Assembly: GCA_012064415.1 (NCBI GenBank)
Contig: SSNU01000116.1
Span: 62,754-81,932, forward strand
Direction: 5' to 3'
Source: Gyrodactylus bullatarudis
Lineage: Eukaryota; Platyhelminthes; Monogenea; Gyrodactylidea; Gyrodactylidae
DNA length: 19,179 bases
Position numbers and translations under genes: made by a program. Positions 1-8,737 of the stretch are shown here, piece after piece. The notes beneath the pieces are model-generated. The model worked only from the letters and a program-made list of their open reading frames with translations, had not been told where the DNA came from and ran no database searches. Each line of letters opens with the position of its first letter. The first letter of the stretch is position 1.

Positions 1-75
1 TTATGAGGGAAGATCCAAATCTGTGTATTCAAAAGAACTACACACACAATTTAGAACTACCATGGCCCAATTGAT
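1..75 (+). repeat. terminal repeat, copy A
   Basis: The first 75 bases match 8738-8812 with only two A/G differences. Similarity stops in both copies just after CCCAATTGAT, so this looks like the shared 3' end of a dispersed sequence rather than a chance match. The left part of copy A is cut by the window edge, so its full length is unknown. In copy B the same bases follow an unrecognised coding island and a cluster of hairpins. Possible explanations are the 3' end of a retroposed or virus-derived unit, or a terminal repeat of an element; I cannot separate these. Confidence 0.75.
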
Positions 76-289
76 TTTTAATTTTTCTTTTCTACCTGAA
101 TACTAGAAAAGTTTTTTGGTTTTTCATCAATTAAAGTTACTCAAGAAAATTTTCACGATTTCATTCATAGACAATTCATTAAAACAATTTTTATTAAATA
201 TTGAACCAGGAATTGAGACTGACGAGACCTGGCGAAATGTACATATCTCTTTAAAATATAATTCTTTTGTTAATTGATGAATATTTCCA

Positions 290-888
290 GTTATCCGGAC
301 GTATATGAAAATGTACGTTTATTTTTATCTAATAATATTGCGTAGATCTCCCCCCACCTTAACATTGATGTTATCCTTCAGTCAAACGATCCTGAGATCA
401 TCTTTTTCAATGTCAATAGTTCTAACTCTGCATTTGCTGCCTCGATAATCCTCATTTATAATCCACCCCCCGCGAATACCAGTTCTGAGGAGATAATTGT
501 CAAACATATAAACACCAAATTTGACAGCCTTCTTGATAAGGTGATCTTGTGTGGAGATCTCAACAAACCAAACTACTCACCTGAATTAACTTCAATTGTC
601 CACTTTTTGAACTCTTCCTGCCTGAATCTCACCAAACCCTCTAGATCTAATCCATCCAGTTACCTAGATATATTGTTTACCAATATCTCGGACCTCTCTT
701 GTACGGATACCATTATTACCGGCGAATCCGATCACCACGTGTTAATATTTGACAATGGATCATCTAATACCAATTATAACACTGAATCGATGCACTACGT
801 AACGTGTTTTTCACGGTTCATTCACTTATACCTTGGCATGGAGAGCCATATTTTTAATCCATTTTTTAACTCCTCATTTTGGCGATGA
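290..888 (+). pseudogene. non-LTR retrotransposon endonuclease fragment
   Basis: This is a relic of the apurinic-like endonuclease (exonuclease-endonuclease-phosphatase fold) that nicks target DNA in LINE retrotransposons. The reading frame runs through a TAG at 343-345 and then stays open from 346 to the stop at 886-888. Visible family features are the hydrophobic strand before LIYNPPP, then VILCGDLNKPN (the GDxN core, about 541-573), a SYLDILFT strand near 660-680, and ESDHHVLIF near 724-750 (the SDH catalytic motif). The N-terminal half of the endonuclease is absent upstream, and no reverse transcriptase follows: after the SDH motif the frame turns into unrelated sequence and stops. Assignment to the LINE endonuclease family is firm; the clade is not determinable. 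Confidence 0.8.
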
Positions 889-1094
889 TATGATTCACGT
901 AATTTATCAAAAACGTCCGAAAATCCGCTTAGAATCATTTGTAGGTATATAAGAAAAGGTAATTTTATTCACTAAATGTGCATTTCTTTATGGTTCATCA
1001 GTAGTGACACATAAATAATGATAAAAGTTAAGAATTCATTGAAAATAATATTTTACAAATTTTGAAAGAAGTATAGTAAAAGTTCAAAATTAGA

Positions 1095-3131
1095 TTATAT
1101 GTGAGCTGAAAAAACACCAAAACTCTCCAATAAATAGCAACAGTGGAGAGAAAGGTGAAAAAGCTCACATAGGCCAGGGTAATTGAAGGTTATAAGAGTA
1201 GTTTTTTGAACACACAGATTTGGCTTAAAGTGATTGATGAAGAATTTCTTCTTCACCCACAAATCCGTACTGTCATCACCCGCATTTTTATACAAAATTG
1301 AGAAATTGGAAATTGAAGCTTCATGATTCTCCTGTTTGATGTGTCTGGTCACAGCTGTATCCTTCTTGAGGTGATCATTTGATCTTGTTGATAATTTCCT
1401 AATTGTACGACCTATATAAGAAGCTCCACAGTCACATTGGAATTTGTAAATTAAAAGAGTCTTTTCTTCAGGTTTTAGTAAATCCTTATGAATCAAACTG
1501 AATAATCTTTGAGTTTTAAATACAATTTTCAATTGTATATTATCATAATGTTGATCGATAAGATTAACCAGTCGTCTCCTTACATCATTACTGAAGCCAT
1601 CACCTTTAAAATTAAGTTTCATGAAGATAGTTGTCTTTTCTCCTTCATCTCTGTCGACTCTTTCATCTACATCATCAGACATATTGATGAATTTGTCAAC
1701 AAATCTGTTGGGATAACCATTTTCATTTAAACGTAACTTTGACTCTTCTATTTCTTTTGGCCATTCCTCTGGACTAGCAATTCTTCTTATCCTCTTTCCT
1801 AGACCAATTACTAAGCCAACCTTATGAGATAGAGGACTGAAACTGGCATAATGTAGATATTTTCCATTATCAGTCTTCTTCTTGTAGACATTTCTTAGTA
1901 TTGACCCATCCTCCTTCCTAGTTAGTTTGACATCTAAGAAACTCAAACTCTCATTAGACTCTTTTTCCATAGTAAATTTAATATTAGGATGAAACGAATT
2001 CATCTTTAAGAAAAAATCGTCTACTGAAACATTTGGCTTCATCAAAATAAAAGTGTCATCAACATATCTGATGTATAAATCAGTGAAAGTATTGATAGTA
2101 TCAGACATTTTATTTAATTCTAACCAACCTAAGAAGATGTCTGCTAAAAGAGGACTCAGAGGTGATCCCATAGCTATACCATCTTTTTGAATAAACACCT
2201 TGTTTTGAAAAGACAAAGGAACATTAGTACAGCAAATCCTAACAAGATCTGCTATCTCATTACTCTGTAGTTCAAAACCATCATGTTCATCAATAAAAGA
2301 TTTAATAACATCAAGGGTCTCCTCAATAGGAACATTAGGAAACAAAGAACTAACATCTAATGAAACCATTTCGTTTAAACCAATATTTAAATCCTTAACC
2401 TTATCGACAAAAGAAAAAGTATCTTTAACAACATATTTAGCATAATAAGAATGTATTGGTTTCAATACGTCGATTAACCACTTGGCTAAATTATGTTGTG
2501 GACATGACGACATATCCAAGATCGGCCGGATAGGAAAAACCTCAGGAATGATATTATCTACTATCTTATGTGTCTTAGGATGTAGATATAATCTAGACAT
2601 CCTCGTATGTTTCCTAGCTATAAAACTTCTGGTTTTATCAGAAATTAAATTCCTATCAAACAAACCCTTTGCTATCTTATACATGGAACGTTCCATGGAT
2701 TCCATTTCCTTATAATAAGTTGATCTATCTTGCCCTGTGTTAATAAATTTACTTTCATCAGAAAGAAAATCTAAACCTGCTCTATAATAATCCTCCTTAT
2801 ACATTATAACTATCCCTTTACCCTTATCAGGTTTAGTAAGGAAAATGTTTTCATTAGATTTTAGTTCTTTCAATGCCTCAAAATGTTTTTTAGTTAATAA
2901 ACTAGATCTTAACGGTTTTCGGTCAAAACTTCTATAAATAGTTAAAAGATCTAATTTAAACTTCTGTGTTTGCATTGTCTTAGTGAGACCAAGTTCATAC
3001 ATCAGACGTTCGAAAGCCGCTTTGTCTTCAATTTCATTTTTTCTCTTAGGAATGCAAAAATTGGGGCCGAGGGATAGGATTTCTTTCTGCTCCTTAGATA
3101 ATTCAATATCTGTGAAGTTTAAGATTCCTTT
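1095..3131 (-). CDS. Penelope-like element RT with GIY-YIG endonuclease
   Basis: This is the single polyprotein of a Penelope-like retroelement, which copies itself by target-primed reverse transcription using a telomerase-related RT and a C-terminal GIY-YIG nickase. The frame has no internal stop. From the first ATG (3002) it encodes 635 residues, but the PLE N-terminal motif LSLGPNFCIP lies upstream of that ATG (about 3050-3080), in the same open frame. The native start is therefore lost, or further upstream. KPDKGKGIVIM is near residues 58-68, RT motifs follow, and the catalytic YVDD is at 2055-2066 (about residue 313). CDCGASYIGRT (about residue 520, near 1411-1443) is the GIY-YIG core, followed by HLKKD and the C-terminal KPNLCVQ. 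The intact frame suggests a young copy. The 5' end is interrupted by the rearranged patch at 3132-3254. The usual family length is somewhat longer, about 700-850 residues. Confidence 0.93.
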   Translation of the reverse strand, partial: KGILNFTDIELSKEQKEILSLGPNFCIPKRKNEIEDKAAFERLMYELGLTKTMQTQKFKLDLLTIYRSFDRKPLRSSLLTKKHFEALKELKSNENIFLTKPDKGKGIVIMYKEDYYRAGLDFLSDESKFINTGQDRSTYYKEMESMERSMYKIAKGLFDRNLISDKTRSFIARKHTRMSRLYLHPKTHKIVDNIIPEVFPIRPILDMSSCPQHNLAKWLIDVLKPIHSYYAKYVVKDTFSFVDKVKDLNIGLNEMVSLDVSSLFPNVPIEETLDVIKSFIDEHDGFELQSNEIADLVRICCTNVPLSFQNKVFIQKDGIAMGSPLSPLLADIFLGWLELNKMSDTINTFTDLYIRYVDDTFILMKPNVSVDDFFLKMNSFHPNIKFTMEKESNESLSFLDVKLTRKEDGSILRNVYKKKTDNGKYLHYASFSPLSHKVGLVIGLGKRIRRIASPEEWPKEIEESKLRLNENGYPNRFVDKFINMSDDVDERVDRDEGEKTTIFMKLNFKGDGFSNDVRRRLVNLIDQHYDNIQLKIVFKTQRLFSLIHKDLLKPEEKTLLIYKFQCDCGASYIGRTIRKLSTRSNDHLKKDTAVTRHIKQENHEASISNFSILYKNAGDDSTDLWVKKKFFINHFKPNLCVQKTTLITFNYPGLCELFHLSLHCCYLLESFGVFSAHI

Positions 3132-3254
3132 TTCATGAAAACGAAAGTGTCATCAACATATCTGATGTATAAGATAGTAGATAATATCATTCCTGAGGTT
3201 TTTCCTATACGGCCGATCTTGGATATGTCGTCATGTCCACAACATAATTTAGCC
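3132..3254. repeat. chimeric patch of two PLE fragments
   Basis: This 123-bp stretch is assembled from two pieces of the neighbouring PLE. 3132-3172 matches 2038-2078 in the same orientation (3 differences in 41 bases; it covers the YVDD codons). 3169-3254 matches 2484-2569 in inverted orientation (1 difference in 86 bases; it covers the PIRPILDMSSCPQHNLA segment). The two pieces overlap by the four bases ATAA at 3169-3172, which both sources share at that point. A short plus-strand frame crosses it, but that is only antisense and sense PLE read in succession, not a gene. Confidence 0.9.
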
Positions 3255-3542
3255 TATCTATACTTTACACTAAATTCCAGAGCCTTCATCCATCAGAAAA
3301 TAATACGCTTATTTTAAAATGGATATTTTATGAATCCCGATTAAACTTCATCATGCCTAAAAAAGGCTTAGTTATTTAAAGAATGAATGGTGAACAACTC
3401 TAATCCCTTTTCGTTCAATTTTCTTATAAAACTTCAATTTGTAGTCATAGCTGGATTCATTTCTATATGAGAATATTCATGAAAAATACTCCCTTTTTAT
3501 ACCATCATTTAAAAATCAAGCCTAGAAATTTCATCAAGTAAT
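3255..3542. other. AT-rich spacer, no feature seen
   Basis: The stretch lies between the PLE patch and the Helitron relic. No recognisable coding block, repeat or terminus was found. It may contain decayed upstream Helitron sequence. Confidence 0.5.
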
Positions 3543-5028
3543 ATGTTTTGCTTTGAGTCAACTTCTTCCCAATTAAGATCTCTCTTCGTAATCATATTAA
3601 CTCAGTGTTCCCCTTCTAATCCTATTTTTTTATGGGAATCGTTCAGAAAATTCATGCACGACGATTTGAAGATAAAATATCCATTAGAAAATAATATCAA
3701 GTTTTTTTACAACAATTTTATCTTCAATTGACGAGATGTGCTTGCAAATCGCAAATAAAAATATGAGTAATTTTGGTTTACATGTTGAATTCGAACTAAT
3801 TATTTTTGAAATTGCAGATGGTATCATTGACAATAATTCAAACGATAGTCTTTCTGATGAACAAGCCTTTGTAGTTCGAAAAATAATGGAATCGATTAAT
3901 TCTAATAACGGTGATTTGTTCTTCTTGGATGCCCCTGGAGGAACAGGCAAAACATTCGTTATTAAATACCTGATCAAAACATCAAAAAAATTTAATCTTG
4001 GAAGTTCTACCGCTTGCTACATCCGGTCTTGCTGCTACTTTATTACCAGGAGGTCGAATTGCCCACTCTGCATTGAAATTACCATTAAATGTATAATTTG
4101 TAGATGAACCAGTTTGTAATATATCTAGGGGTAGCAAAATGGCTAAATATTTACAAGTGTCGCCTAATTATATGGGATGAGTGCACTATGGCAAATAAGA
4201 AATTATTAGAAGCACTTGATCGTTCTCTCAAAGATTTGAGGAGGGATAATAGATCATTCGGTAATATGACTATTCTATTGTCAGGTGATTTTCGTCAAAC
4301 TCTACCAGTAACCCCCAAGTCTACACCCGCGGATGAAATAAATTCAAATCTTTGTTCTGTGGTAAATGATCGAGAGAAATTGATCGCTAAGGTGTTACCA
4401 GATTTGAAGAACATAAAGATCTTAAATGGCTTGGTAAAAGAGTGATATTAGCAGCAAAAAATTCAGATGTTCATTGCATAATTCTTGCCTTTCAATCAGC
4501 CTTCTACTATTTATAAATCCATTGACAGTTATCGACATAGATCAGGCAGTAAAATTCCCTACGGAGTTTTTAAATAATCTTGAAATATCAGGTTTACCTC
4601 CTCACATTTTAGAACTCAAGCCTGGTATGCCTGTGATACCTTTAAGAAACATCGAACAACCCAAGTTATGCAATGGAACTAGATTAGCTATAAAGCAACT
4701 TTATCCTAATGTATTATCAGCTGTTATTATATCAGGTTCATACAGTGGAGAAACTGTTTTCAAACCGAAAATGCCTTTGGTTCCAAATGACTGCATCGTA
4801 GATTTTAAAAGGTTACAATTTCCAATACGTTTAGCTTTCGCCATAACCATTAACAAAGCACAAGGACAGTCTTAAGAAGTCTGCGGTATCGATTTAGAAA
4901 ACGATTGCTTTACTCGTGGTCAGTTCTGTGTTGCGTGCTCTAGAGTCGTTGGAGAAAAGAATTCATACGTTCATTCAAAAGATTTAAAAGCTAAAAACGT
5001 CGTGTACAAAGAAAGTTCAAATTTATAA
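3543..5028 (+). pseudogene. Helitron PIF1-type helicase relic
   Basis: This is the C-terminal helicase half of a Helitron rolling-circle transposase. Successive plus-strand blocks carry the family order: QLRSLFVIILTQC and NPIFLWESFRKFMHDDL (about 3570-3670); Walker A DAPGGTGKT (3928-3954); after a frameshift near 4010, the segment GLAATLLPGGRIAHSAL; Walker B LIIWDE (about 4160-4180); LLSGDFRQTLPV (about 4275-4310); LELKPGMPV and NGTRLAIKQL (about 4610-4700); the helicase tail ITINKAQGQS (about 4845-4872). A TAA then sits where leucine is expected (4873-4875), and the frame continues with GIDL and CVACSRV to about 5020. At least three frameshifts (near 3715, 4010 and 4450) and the stop make it dead. 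The HUH/Rep nuclease domain was not found, and no terminal hairpin with CTRR is seen directly downstream. Confidence 0.9.
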
Positions 5029-5100
5029 ATATAAACCATTATCTCATTTTTTACAGTTTCAGAATATTTATTCGTAAATGAGAACCAAAAATCTGATATA

Positions 5101-5277
5101 CAGTCAAACCATAGATTGAGCGGGAGGATTTTATGCACATTTTTATGATTGACCAATCAGAACGCGAGAAAATTGAAATTCATCGTAATTACCTCAAACC
5201 TGATATCAAAATATAGGTTATACAATTTCAAGAAGATTGAGCCATGTCTCACAAATGTAGGACGAAAAATGGAGATT
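5101..5277 (+). repeat. 5' fragment of Tc1/mariner-type element
   Basis: 5154-5277 is nearly identical (about two differences) to the reverse complement of about 7168-7291, which is the start of the minus-strand DDE transposase described below. Here the copy is plus-oriented and stops after roughly the first 38 codons, at GGAGA. Fifty-three bases upstream, TATA is followed by CAGTCAAACC (5101), which resembles a Tc1/mariner-type end (TA target, then CAGT). That end assignment is inference: I found no matching inverted partner. The inner part of this fragment (5223-5277) also forms the outer part of the foldback arms. Confidence 0.6.
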
Positions 5278-6174
5278 TTGTAAGCCTCAATGTAATTTTG
5301 GTAAATTGAGAAATAATATAACAGCTGGTTTGATAACTAGAGTTACAATCAAGCCCCTTTTTCACACCTAAACTAAAACAGAAAATATTTGTCCAACGAT
5401 AAAAAGTTGGCACTGAAAATAACTCTGAATCTGAATTGGCTTTTCACAGTTGAAATGAAGTTCATTAATGAAAGCAGTTTATTTCTTAAAAGATTTGTTA
5501 GTTCTAAGCCTAATTCATTTCATTAATTATTCTGATGAAGCTAAGAAAGTTTTGATTTCATTATAATGTCTAACAAGCTTGAATTAAGACGTAAAATCTC
5601 CAGGAGTGGCTTATTGGATTTAGTCAATATGTTGGTGAAAGAGTACTACTCCTTCTGGACAATTTCAATGGCCATAATGATATAAATGTTCCAGATAACA
5701 TTAGAATTCTCTTTTTACCTCCTAATACAACAAGCCTGTTTCAACGTCTTAATCAAGGAATAATAGTCAAGTATAGGTACAGAAGTTACGCGTTAGAGCA
5801 TTCATAGACTGAAAAAATCAGTCTCTGGGATGCATTGAAAATATCAGAAAATGTATGGAATGAAATTCCTACTAAAATTGTTAAAAGCTGTTTTAAACAT
5901 GCTAAATATATATAATCAAGTACTGATTTTATTAATGAACTTCATTTCAACTGTGAAAAGCCAATTCAGATTCAGAGTTATTTTCAGTGCCAACTTTTTA
6001 TCGTTGGACAAATATTTTCTGTTTTAGTTTAGGTGTGAAAAAGGGGCTTGATTGTAACTCTAGTTATCAAACCAGCTGTTATATTATTTCTCAATTTACC
6101 AAAATTACATTGAGGCTTACAAAATCTCCATTTTTCGTCCTACATTTGTGAGACATGGCTCAATCTTGAAATTG
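5223..6174. mobile_element. foldback structure with ~245-bp inverted arms
   Basis: The left arm (about 5223-5469) and right arm (about 5932-6174) are near-perfect inverted repeats; the main difference is a three-base deletion in the right arm. They begin CAATTTCAAG and end CTTGAAATTG, with TA immediately outside both ends (5221-5222 and 6175-6176), the target duplication expected for Tc1/mariner elements. The 460-bp middle holds a pogo/Tigger transposase relic. The outermost ~55 bp of the arms also match transposase coding sequence at about 7168-7236. The arms may therefore be true terminal repeats of a non-autonomous element, or the product of a snap-back duplication that happens to end at TA. 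Confidence 0.65.
5601..5915 (+). pseudogene. pogo/Tigger-type DDE transposase fragment
   Basis: One plus-strand frame gives QEWLIGFSQYVGER, then LLLLDNFNGH (the second catalytic Asp, at 5658-5660), then ILFLPPNTTSLFQRLNQGI, and after a TAG at 5805-5807 SLWDALKISENVWNEI followed by KSCFKHA. This is the order of the DDE_1 (CENP-B/pogo/Tigger) catalytic core. In the family the third catalytic Asp sits in a Leu-Asp-Gln-Gly motif; here it is Leu-Asn-Gln-Gly, so catalysis would be lost even without the stop. The DNA-binding N-terminus and the first catalytic Asp region are missing. It occupies the loop between the inverted arms. Confidence 0.85.
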
Positions 6175-6176
6175 TA

Positions 6177-6243
6177 TTGTTGGACAATTATTTTCTGTTT
6201 AGATGTGAAAAAGATAGATGTCGTTGATCTTAACTCTATACCT
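6177..6243. repeat. diverged direct repeat of 5999-6066
   Basis: 6177-6243 (TTGGACAATTATTTTCTG, then GTGAAAAAG and AACTCTA) is a shortened, diverged copy of 5999-6066, which lies inside the right foldback arm. The two are in the same orientation and the second copy abuts the arm's outer end. This suggests a stepwise duplication or an older partial element next to a younger one. Confidence 0.6.
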
Positions 6244-6404
6244 TCTCCAGTCCAAGTTGTCCCTTAAGTATTCCAATATGGAATTAAAGAATTACTACAA
6301 AGCTTTAATGAAATACTACGAGGGATTGTTTATAAATTACATGTTAAAATATAGAAGGGTGGAAAGGTGAAATGTACGGTTAAGTGGATAATAATATAAA
6401 TATA

Positions 6405-7291
6405 CAGTAGAATTAAAGAAAAGTCCGTAAAATGTACGATACGCTTAATTTTTTGGAATTTGTGAATTCCAATATGCAAGTAATGAAATTGAAAATAAAA
6501 TAATCAAAATAACATCAAAAAATATTATTTATTCAATCAAAGGCTGTTCTTCCAGTATTCCTGGATAGTAACGATGTACGTGAGCACACGCTCTTGAAAG
6601 ATGATTTACAGTGATTGAATTAATACCAGCGGTAGCTATCACCTCGAGTCGCTGCATACGATATTCCCGAATACTTAGTCCTCCATTAACCCTGACATAC
6701 TGAAGAAGCTGAGGTCGTTCTAATGCTATTAAACGCTTAATTTCACTTTTAAAATAACTCCAAATGAGCTCAATAGGGTTGATTTAATAGGAATAAGGAC
6801 CCAGGCGTCGTTGTCAAAAATAATGTCGCAATTTGAGTGTGCTGGAGCATTGTCTATGACGAAAGTGACAAGAGTTAAATTTTCATTTCGGCAAATTTCT
6901 AAAAGCTCTGTTAACCATTCTTGAAAATCAGGAGCTTTGAATGATCCCCTCCTGTGAAAGTCAATTATTCTCTCATTAGTTATGGCGCCAATACATTGTA
7001 AATTCTGACCTTTGGAATTAAAGTCAACTACAGTAGCCCTTTGTCCAATTTTGGATCTTCTAATCTTTTGCAAAATAAATTGAAATTTGTCTCATCGACA
7101 TGGACAATCGTCCTCCCTTCTGCTGTATCATTCATAAGGCTGCGGACATAATCCCTTCTTTTAATTATGTTCTCCATTTTTCGTCCTATATTTGTGAGAC
7201 ATGGCTCAATCTTCTTGAAATTGTATAACCTATATTTTGATACCAGGTTTGAGGTAATTACGATGAATTTCAATTTTCTCGCGTTCTGATT
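6405..7291 (-). pseudogene. Tc1/mariner (IS630-like) DDE transposase relic
   Basis: This minus-strand cut-and-paste transposase starts near 7291 and stops at 6529-6531 (final residues EEQPLIE). The DDE core is visible in three frames. IVHVDETNFN carries the first Asp (7094-7096). After a frameshift near 7065 come SKIGQRATVV, GSFKAPDFQEWL and FVIDNAPAHS with the second Asp (6852-6854). After another frameshift near 6795 and a TAA comes NPIELIWSYFKSEI with the final Glu (6769-6771), then a conserved tail. Asp-to-Glu spacing is about 27 residues, shorter than the usual 34 or so, suggesting a small deletion. The N-terminal helix-turn-helix region is missing, because similarity ends at 7291. TA followed by CAGTAGAATT at 6403-6414 may be its 3' terminus. 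It is dead. Confidence 0.85.
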
Positions 7292-7334
7292 TTAAAACTT
7301 ATTATTGACAGGATAAGCCGTCAAATAGATTCTG

Positions 7335-7904
7335 ATGTCTACTACCTTTTCAAAGCGTGGTACTATTGTTACAATCACTCCTGGTGACACCCAAGACCTT
7401 GTGTATATAGAAAAAGTTGGAAATAGCTCTCCAGGTAACAATGCCACTTTCACGAAGAATACAAAATATTCCAAAGGAAAGAAATCGCGCGATAACATTC
7501 GACGTGATCGTTATAGAGAGTCTAGGGCACAATTTTACTCAAAAGAAATTGATGATCAATTGAAGGCCGGAACATCGATCTTTGGCTATACGTCTGCTGC
7601 ATCAAGTGTACTTGAACCAGTGAGCTCACAAGCTACCCCGTTCCCTGTTTCTTCTCGTGGGTTAGGAATCCTGACTAACGAAATTTTCAGAGGTATGGCT
7701 ACTGGAAGATTGCTTGAAAGAGGAGTAACCCCTTTTATGCTGTACCGCGTTGCACTACTTAAATTCCAGAGGCAGGTTATGAAAGCTCTGCCCCCTCCAC
7801 CACTCCAGAAAATTCAGAAAACTCTTCACTTACTCCAAGTGAAAGAGACCAAGCTGACTCAATCGTTAAATTGCCAGCTCCCCTGGCATATACATGCAAT
7901 ATGA
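7335..7904 (+). CDS. unrecognised 189-residue protein, coding island start
   Basis: I do not recognise this protein. It begins with an ATG at 7335 and is open for 189 codons. The N-terminal half is basic and polar (KYSKGKKSRDNIRRDRYRES, about residues 44-63). A Ser/Pro/Ala-rich stretch follows (about 80-105), then a hydrophobic helix-like segment (ERGVTPFMLYRVALLKF, about 128-144) and a proline run. Toward the end another frame (…TPENSENSSLTPSERD near 7805-7845) looks more coding-like, so a frameshift near 7800 is likely. Base composition is less AT-rich than the flanks. No signal peptide, zinc finger, RT, protease or transposase motif is seen. Candidates are a retroelement or virus-derived structural protein, or a host gene fragment; none is supported by a motif I can name. 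Confidence 0.45.
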   Translation: MSTTFSKRGTIVTITPGDTQDLVYIEKVGNSSPGNNATFTKNTKYSKGKKSRDNIRRDRYRESRAQFYSKEIDDQLKAGTSIFGYTSAASSVLEPVSSQATPFPVSSRGLGILTNEIFRGMATGRLLERGVTPFMLYRVALLKFQRQVMKALPPPPLQKIQKTLHLLQVKETKLTQSLNCQLPWHIHAI

Positions 7905-8051
7905 TTTGCAGAATTTCAGGCAGCAGTGGAAATTATGCACCATATCTGCGTGGACCTCGAAGACAGCCAGCCCCGACACCTTTGGATATCACCTATTCCA
8001 ACCTCAATTCTATACAATATCGGTTTTTACTAGAAATCACCTTTACCCGGT

Positions 8052-8294
8052 GCACTGTGGGTTGTCGTCAAGGATTGTACTGTGGCTCTCCAAGTACCTG
8101 CAGAGTTAACAAACAACCAGCTCGTCAATGTACCTCCATTAATTCTAGATGTACTCACTCACCAGCCTATGGCTCGTGACATCACTATACCCGTGCTAAG
8201 TAACCCCGCCGACTTCATGTTTGATGCCTCTTCAACTGATGATATTAGTAAAGTCGGGGAACTCATGAATTTCCTTCGTTCGAAGAGTGGTTAG
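8052..8294 (+). pseudogene. unrecognised coding block, same island
   Basis: An open plus-strand block containing LQVPAELTNNQLVNVPPL, ARDITIPVLSNPADFMF and KVGELMNFLRSKSG runs to a TAG at 8292-8294; an internal ATG is at 8082. Amino-acid use is balanced and protein-like, unlike the low-complexity frames of the AT-rich flanks. It follows the 7335 ORF in a different frame, with at least one stop between, so both are probably pieces of one broken gene. The alternation of short beta-like strands with Pro/Asn turns would suit a capsid-type or beta-rich protein, but that is a guess and no family was recognised. Confidence 0.4.
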
Positions 8295-8623
8295 GAAACC
8301 TACACTCCTCCTCGTTAAGCGTACCGGATAATTCTAAGAATCTGGCTCTACTTGTTAGCTACAATTGTCTGAACGTCATGGTGCCAAGTTGGAAGAATGG
8401 ACCGAACAATCGTATGGTGCCAACTCGCTGGATTGGATCTCCGAACCTTCGTGTACACACAAATGAAGTGAAGGAATGGATTTTGTGAAAAGCGCCTACA
8501 CATTAATTGGTGAAAGATTGACAACTCATGGAATACGCGCGTTATCAACAGCTAAGAGAGAGTATACGCTCGATTGGTCTTCAGTGTTTTCCACTGTTTT
8601 GAACCTCTTGAGGAGTCAACCTT
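8295..8623 (+). other. broken coding-like continuation
   Basis: Short open pieces continue in more than one plus frame (for example GAKLEEWTEQSYGANSLDW near 8380-8435, and YTLIGERLTTHGIRALS near 8495-8545), interrupted by stops. They look like the decayed remainder of the 7335-8294 gene. Minus-strand frames here seem to be shadows. The region keeps the less AT-rich composition of the island. Confidence 0.35.
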
Positions 8624-8686
8624 GAACTTAGGTTAATAAGTTCCGTCTTGGGCCTAAAATTAAGACGTAGCGGTAACTCCGCGGCC
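8624..8686 (+). other. cluster of three adjacent hairpins
   Basis: Three perfect stems follow directly: GAACTTA/TAAGTTC (8624-8630 with 8637-8643, 6-nt loop); CGTCTT/AAGACG (8644-8649 with 8662-8667, 12-nt loop); GCGG/CCGC (8670-8673 with 8679-8682, 5-nt loop). A GGCC in the loop of the second (8651-8654) is complementary to the GGCC right after the third (8683-8686), so a pseudoknot is possible. The cluster lies after the last coding-like block and before the repeated terminus at 8738. This suggests a structured 3' untranslated region if the island is transcribed on the plus strand. Confidence 0.5.
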
Positions 8687-8737
8687 TATAAAAAAACGAT
8701 CAACTGACGGACCTCAAAATCAGAGAGAAGTTTTATA

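Noticed and set aside
3135..3317. 60-codon plus-strand frame
   Set aside because: It is produced by the rearranged PLE pieces (antisense then sense) and runs into unrelated AT-rich sequence; not a gene.
5533..5552. CTGATGAAGCTAAGAAAG, considered as a hammerhead core
   Set aside because: No stem II between the two core parts and no stem I or III around it.
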